17,129 nucleotides of DNA from assembly GCA_002718515.1 (NCBI GenBank), contig PBEX01000034.1, positions 21,007-38,135 of the forward strand, read 5' to 3'. The DNA comes from Phycisphaerae bacterium (lineage in GTDB: Bacteria > Planctomycetota > Phycisphaerae > Phycisphaerales > SM1A02). The notes under the pieces were generated by a model. It did not search any database, was not told the DNA's origin, and saw only the letters and a list, made by a program, of their open reading frames with translations. The position numbers and the translations under genes were made by a program. This document shows positions 13,782-17,129 of this stretch, piece by piece (within the stretch, counting starts at the first letter, position 1; each line of letters begins with the position of its first letter).

Positions 13782-14786
13782 TTACTTTCCAAGTTGTTCT
13801 TCTTTTTGATCGCGAGACATCAGTCCTTGAATTGCGTCACTTAGAGGAAGCCCTTTGTAAAGGACTTGGTACATCATTTCTGAAATTGGCATATCGATGG
13901 CGTGTGTTGTAGCGAGCGTACGAACTGCTTTCGTTGTTGCAACGCCTTCTACAACACTCCCCATGTTTGACTCAATCTGGTCTAACGATTCACCTTGACC
14001 AAGTCGTTCTCCGCACGTTCTGTTTCGTCCGTATGGACTAAAGCAAGTCGTTGCCAAATCACCGACGCCAGCAACACCAAAAAATGTTTCCAGTTGCGCG
14101 CCCATCGCAACGCCAAGTCGTGAAATCTCCGCAAGACCCCGTGACAACATTGCTGACTTTGCGTTGTCACCAAGTGACATGCCATCGCAAATACCCGCTG
14201 CAATTGCAATCACGTTCTTAAGCGCTCCAGCAAGTTCTACGCCAAGTGGATCATGATGCGTATACAAACGAAGCCATGGAACATCAAACAAATCTTGAAA
14301 GTACGAAGCAGTTTCAGGAGTAGAAGAACTTGAAACGAGTGCAGCAGGTTTTCTTAAAACAAGTTCAGTTGCAATGGTTGGACCTGAAAGTACGCACATT
14401 GAATGTTGCCTACCAACACACTCTTCGATAATCTGCGTTGGCAACATGAGCGTTTCAATTTCAATGCCTTTTGCAACACAACCAATTGGAATGCCTTCTT
14501 CAAGATTTGGCTTCACATCTTTCCAAACTCCCCTCACAAACTGCGTAGGGATTGCATTGACTACGCAATCTGTCTCGCTTAGGGCTTCCGCCTTATCCCC
14601 CGTCACACCAATGGCCTCCGGCAACTCCATCGAAGGAAGCCGCGGTGAAACTCGCGATGTTGCAAGTTCCTCGACATGTTCTTGGAATGGCCCCCACACT
14701 GTGACCTCGATTCCACGTGCATGCAGGGCATCTGCAAGCACAAGCCCCATCTGTCCATCGCCTAAAATTGTTGCTCTTGAAGTCAT
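13782..14786 (-). CDS. gpsA: Glycerol-3-phosphate dehydrogenase [NAD(P)+], GpsA type
   Basis: 334 aa cytosolic enzyme reducing dihydroxyacetone phosphate to sn-glycerol 3-phosphate for phospholipid synthesis. The nucleotide loop is G-D-G-Q-M-G (9-14), followed by V-A-K-G-I-E and S-G-P-T-I-A-T-E. Catalytic Lys190 lies in E-L-A-G-A-L-K-N-V-I-A-I-A-A-G, then G-D-N-A-K-S-A-M-L-S-R-G-L-A-E and R-N-R-T-C-G. ATG 14786 is chosen because the dinucleotide fold then begins at residue 5, as in the family; the in-frame ATG at 14834 would add 16 unrelated residues. The loop departs from the common GAGSWG/GAGAYG form. It is convergent with the HPr-like gene with no intervening base, and divergent from the P-type ATPase with a 113-nt gap. 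Confidence 0.94.
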   Translation of the reverse strand: MTSRATILGDGQMGLVLADALHARGIEVTVWGPFQEHVEELATSRVSPRLPSMELPEAIGVTGDKAEALSETDCVVNAIPTQFVRGVWKDVKPNLEEGIPIGCVAKGIEIETLMLPTQIIEECVGRQHSMCVLSGPTIATELVLRKPAALVSSSSTPETASYFQDLFDVPWLRLYTHHDPLGVELAGALKNVIAIAAGICDGMSLGDNAKSAMLSRGLAEISRLGVAMGAQLETFFGVAGVGDLATTCFSPYGRNRTCGERLGQGESLDQIESNMGSVVEGVATTKAVRTLATTHAIDMPISEMMYQVLYKGLPLSDAIQGLMSRDQKEEQLGK

Positions 14787-14852
14787 TAAGTCTGAAAGTC
14801 CTCTTTGGGTCCCATTTTCCAATAAGATAACCATATTCCATATCGAACAAAT

Positions 14853-14886
14853 GGCACTTGAGATGCCTATAGTAATAGAGTTAATT
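14853..14886 (+). promoter_or_regulatory. Possible promoter/operator region of the P-type ATPase gene
   Basis: The 113-nt gpsA/ATPase gap holds TATAGT (14868-14873, 5/6 match to TATAAT) and, alternatively, TTGAGA (14858-14863) with GTTAAT (14880-14885) at 16-nt spacing. GGCA-N7-TGCC (14853-14867) is a short inverted repeat directly before TATAGT and could be an operator. Only one of these may be real, and no metal-responsive regulator gene is in the window. Inference only. Confidence 0.25.
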
Positions 14887-14899
14887 AGAGAGACCCGTA

Positions 14900-16927
14900 A
14901 TGAATATGTCTGAAATGGCTATTTCTGAATCAAATAACGAGATTAATCCATCAATCGAAGGAGCGATGGAAGGTGCTCAACGACTAGAACGACGGCTGCT
15001 TATTGCTTTAGGTGGTGGCGTTTTGCTTGCTGTTTCATGGCTAGGACACCTTTTGGGAGCACATCAACTCATTTCTGAGATTCCTGCTGCAATTGGAGCA
15101 ATCATCCTCGTCGTTCCGCTACTCGGTGGCGCTTGGAAAGAAATGAAAAAGGGACACCCATCAAGTGACGCACTTGCTTCACTTGCCGTTGTCGCAGCAC
15201 TTTCTGCTGGCATGTATCTGGCGGCTGGATTCCTCGCGCTCTTTCTTTGGATGGCGAATCTCATTCTTAGCCGAACTGCATGGGGCGCGCAACGAGCGAT
15301 TCGAGACCTCATCGATTTAACACCAGGTCAAGCGCGAATTATTGAGAATGGCAAGGAACGTACTGCTCAACTCAAAGAAGTTGCAATCGGAATGGTTGTT
15401 CGCGTACGTCCCGGTGAAAACTTACCCGCAGACGGTGTCATCATTTCTGGCCATTCGGATATTAACCAAGCATCACTAACTGGTGAAGCAGTCCCTGTCG
15501 AAGTACAAGAAGGCACTGAAGTCTATGCAGGAACAACTAACTTAACTGGGCAAATCGATGTCAAAGTAACAGCGGTTGCAGCAGAAACCACAATCGGTAA
15601 AGTTGAATCCCTCATCCGCGAAGCGGAGTCAACACGAACACAAAAACAAGAACTGATTGAGCAACTCGCAAGTTATTACTTCTCAATCGTTGTCATGGTC
15701 GCAGCAGTTGTTTGGTTCTTCACGAGCAGGAGTGCTGACGAAGCCATTCGTTCAGCAGCTGCAGTGAGAGCAATCACAGTGCTTGTCGTCACTTGCCCTG
15801 GCGGCCTGCTTATTGCACATCCAACTGCAATGGTTGCAGCATTCGCAGCAGCAGCGCGTCTTGGCATCATGATTAAGCACACAATGACGTTGGAGTCAGC
15901 AGCAGGCGTAGACACAGTCATTATGGATAAGACAGGCACACTGACAACAGGCAAGTTCGCAGTCAGTCGCCTCGCTCCAGCTGAAGGTGTTGAAGGCGCT
16001 GCGCTTTTAAAAGCAGCTGCAGATGCCGAACAACATTCAAACCACCCTCTTGCAAAATCAATTCTGGAAACTGCAACGCAAGCAAACATCACGCCCGGCG
16101 AAGTCGAAAAGTATGAAGAAGTTCATGGTCGCGGAGTTATTGCTCACGGTAAAGATGCTGAAATTTATGCAGGTCGTGGTGCTTGGCTCATTGAACTGAA
16201 CAAGGAAGTAAGTGACCAAGTTAAAGTCGTCTCTGAAAAGATTGAAGGCATGTCTTCAGTCCACATCATGAGAGGCACTCAATATTTAGGCGCAGTTGGA
16301 TTAGAAGATAAACTCAGACCACACGCAGCCGAAGCAGTCGAAGAAATGAGACGCAATGGCGTTCGCCGTGTATCAATCTTTACTGGTGACCGCCTCGATG
16401 TTGCGAAGCGTGTCGCGCAATCTGTTGGTGTTGATTCAATCGAAGCAGAGTGCTTGCCAGAAGAAAAGCACGAAGAACTCAAATACCTCATCAGCAGAGG
16501 TCATAGCACGCTCGTCGTTGGTGACGGTATTAACGACGGTCCAATCCTTGCAACTGCTGATGTTGGCGTTGCAATGGGATTAAGCGGTTCTGATATTGCA
16601 ACGAACTCTGCTGGTGTTGCACTCATGAACGATGAACTGAGAAACATCCCGTTCCTCATTTCACTTGCTCGCAAAACGAAGTCTGTCATCGGACAAAACA
16701 TAGGCGCTTCGCTTGTGTTAGCAATCGTTGGTTTAGCACTTGCCGCAACCGGCAACATCAACATTTGGGTTACGCCATTCTATTATGCGCTTGGATATGT
16801 TGTTGTCATCGCAAATAGTCTTAGACTCATACGATTCGGAGAAGACTTCACTTCTGTTGTTGAATCACAAAGACGAATGGAAGAAAGTCGCGTTGCTAAA
16901 CCAACAAGACAGATCGCTTCCACATAA
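14900..16927 (+). CDS. P1B-type heavy-metal-translocating ATPase with CPG motif, no N-terminal metal-binding domain
   Basis: 675 aa membrane pump of the P1B family. About eight membrane helices are predicted, four in residues 30-125, two around 260-315 and two around 596-640. The ATPase core is complete: T-G-E-A (194-197), phosphorylated Asp343 in D-K-T-G-T-L-T, the P1B-specific His382-Pro383 in S-N-H-P-L-A, and G-D-G-I-N-D-G-P (541-548, where Ala is more usual than Gly547). The membrane metal site reads T-C-P-G-G-L-L-I-A-H-P-T-A (298-310), that is CPG instead of the CPC of Cu and Zn pumps. The last helix lacks the D-x-G of Zn/Cd pumps and the M-x-x-S-S of Cu pumps. No N-terminal C-x-x-C domain is present. 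The transported metal cannot be assigned. ATG 14900 is used; ATGs at 14906 and 14915 are alternatives. Confidence 0.92.
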   Translation: MNMSEMAISESNNEINPSIEGAMEGAQRLERRLLIALGGGVLLAVSWLGHLLGAHQLISEIPAAIGAIILVVPLLGGAWKEMKKGHPSSDALASLAVVAALSAGMYLAAGFLALFLWMANLILSRTAWGAQRAIRDLIDLTPGQARIIENGKERTAQLKEVAIGMVVRVRPGENLPADGVIISGHSDINQASLTGEAVPVEVQEGTEVYAGTTNLTGQIDVKVTAVAAETTIGKVESLIREAESTRTQKQELIEQLASYYFSIVVMVAAVVWFFTSRSADEAIRSAAAVRAITVLVVTCPGGLLIAHPTAMVAAFAAAARLGIMIKHTMTLESAAGVDTVIMDKTGTLTTGKFAVSRLAPAEGVEGAALLKAAADAEQHSNHPLAKSILETATQANITPGEVEKYEEVHGRGVIAHGKDAEIYAGRGAWLIELNKEVSDQVKVVSEKIEGMSSVHIMRGTQYLGAVGLEDKLRPHAAEAVEEMRRNGVRRVSIFTGDRLDVAKRVAQSVGVDSIEAECLPEEKHEELKYLISRGHSTLVVGDGINDGPILATADVGVAMGLSGSDIATNSAGVALMNDELRNIPFLISLARKTKSVIGQNIGASLVLAIVGLALAATGNINIWVTPFYYALGYVVVIANSLRLIRFGEDFTSVVESQRRMEESRVAKPTRQIAST

Positions 16928-16943
16928 AACTAAACCGTACACA

Positions 16944-16973
16944 AAAAAAGACCCTCCTTTGAGGGGCTTTTTT
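16944..16973. terminator. Bidirectional intrinsic terminator between the ATPase and aldolase genes
   Basis: A GC stem CCCTC (16952-16956) pairs with GAGGG (16961-16965) around a 4-nt CTTT loop. It extends through G16950-C67 pairing and the flanking run A16944-A16949 with T16968-T16973, leaving one A/G mismatch. The T-run follows on both strands, so it can stop the ATPase transcript (plus) and the aldolase transcript (minus). It is the only clear intrinsic terminator in the window. Confidence 0.88.
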
Positions 16974-16992
16974 ATTCATTCATACTGTCGTG

Positions 16993-17129
16993 TTACGCAA
17001 TGGTTACTGTTTCATCAAGATAAACATCTTGAATGGCATTGAGTAACTCAACACCTTCATTCATCGGTCGCTGGAATGCTTTGCGACCTGAGATGAGTCC
17101 GCTACCACCAGCACGCTTATTGATGACAG
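16993..17129 (-). CDS. fbaB: Class I fructose-bisphosphate aldolase, FbaB/archaeal type (3' end only)
   Basis: The last 45 codons of a minus-strand gene running off the window. The translated end, [21 protein letters not shown], then [16 protein letters not shown] and a TAA at 16993-16995, matches the C-terminus of FbaB-type class I aldolases. These cleave fructose 1,6-bisphosphate to two triose phosphates through a Schiff base. The catalytic lysine lies outside the window. The shared bidirectional terminator follows about 20 nt after the stop. Confidence 0.85.
   Translation of the reverse strand, partial: VINKRAGGSGLISGRKAFQRPMNEGVELLNAIQDVYLDETVTIA

Noticed and set aside
14374..14913. Plus-strand open frame of 179 codons opposite gpsA
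   Set aside because: It lies antisense to a clearly conserved gpsA, has no recognisable motif and no SD, and overlaps the ATPase start.
1..17129. tRNA/rRNA genes, CRISPR arrays, insertion sequences, prophage or attachment sites
   Set aside because: No regularly spaced repeats, transposase or integrase motifs, or tRNA-like cloverleaf were seen; all space is taken by conserved genes and short gaps.

Overview
The window reads as ordinary, tightly packed bacterial chromosome from a member of the Planctomycetota, perhaps a low-GC marine Phycisphaerae-like lineage. The phylum call is inference. It rests on a prepilin-like protein carrying a variant of the planctomycete 'H-X9-DG' C-terminal motif, a secreted DUF4159 protein with a prenyltransferase-like toroid domain, a solitary ExbB/TolQ-like protein beside a TraB/PrgY-like protein, class I (FbaB-type) aldolase, and frequent absence of Shine-Dalgarno (SD) sequences. 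GC content looks mid-40s by eye and was not computed.

Layout. (1) 1-1736, plus strand: the 3' part of ispG (MEP pathway) overlapping a secreted pseudopilin-like gene. (2) 1724-3707, minus strand: an ExbB/TolQ-like gene followed by a TraB/PrgY-like gene, the two overlapping and each with a strong SD. (3) 3689-7888, plus strand: ispA and dxs, then a class I glutamine amidotransferase and a SAM methyltransferase. (4) 7943-13416, plus strand: a secreted DUF4159 protein, an unrecognised membrane-anchored protein, an acyl-CoA thioesterase, purN, a DUF502 membrane protein, a short hibernation factor (hpf) and a PtsN-type EIIA. Most of these overlap by 4-14 nt or lie within about 12 nt of each other. 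(5) 13509-13781: an HPr-like protein. (6) 13782-14786, minus strand: gpsA, whose stop codon directly abuts that of HPr. (7) 14900-16927, plus strand: a P1B-type heavy-metal ATPase with a CPG instead of CPC transmembrane motif. It is followed by a bidirectional terminator shared with (8) the 3' end of a minus-strand class I fructose-bisphosphate aldolase running off the window.

How the genes fit together. ispG, ispA and dxs supply isoprenoid precursors: Dxs is step 1 and IspG step 6 of the MEP pathway, and IspA makes the prenyl diphosphate. hpf, ptsN and the HPr-like gene recall the nitrogen-PTS/hibernation gene neighbourhood of other bacteria, here without rpoN or an HPr kinase in view. gpsA and fbaB belong to glycerol-phosphate and central carbon metabolism.

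No tRNA, rRNA, CRISPR array, transposase, integrase or long repeat was seen, and no gap exceeds about 120 bases. I found no clearly novel multi-gene system. The best leads are the CPG-motif metal ATPase, the 9-bp element GCGTACAAT shared by the ispA and dxs starts, an 8-bp inverted repeat directly upstream of the DUF4159 gene, and the DUF4159/helical-protein pair.
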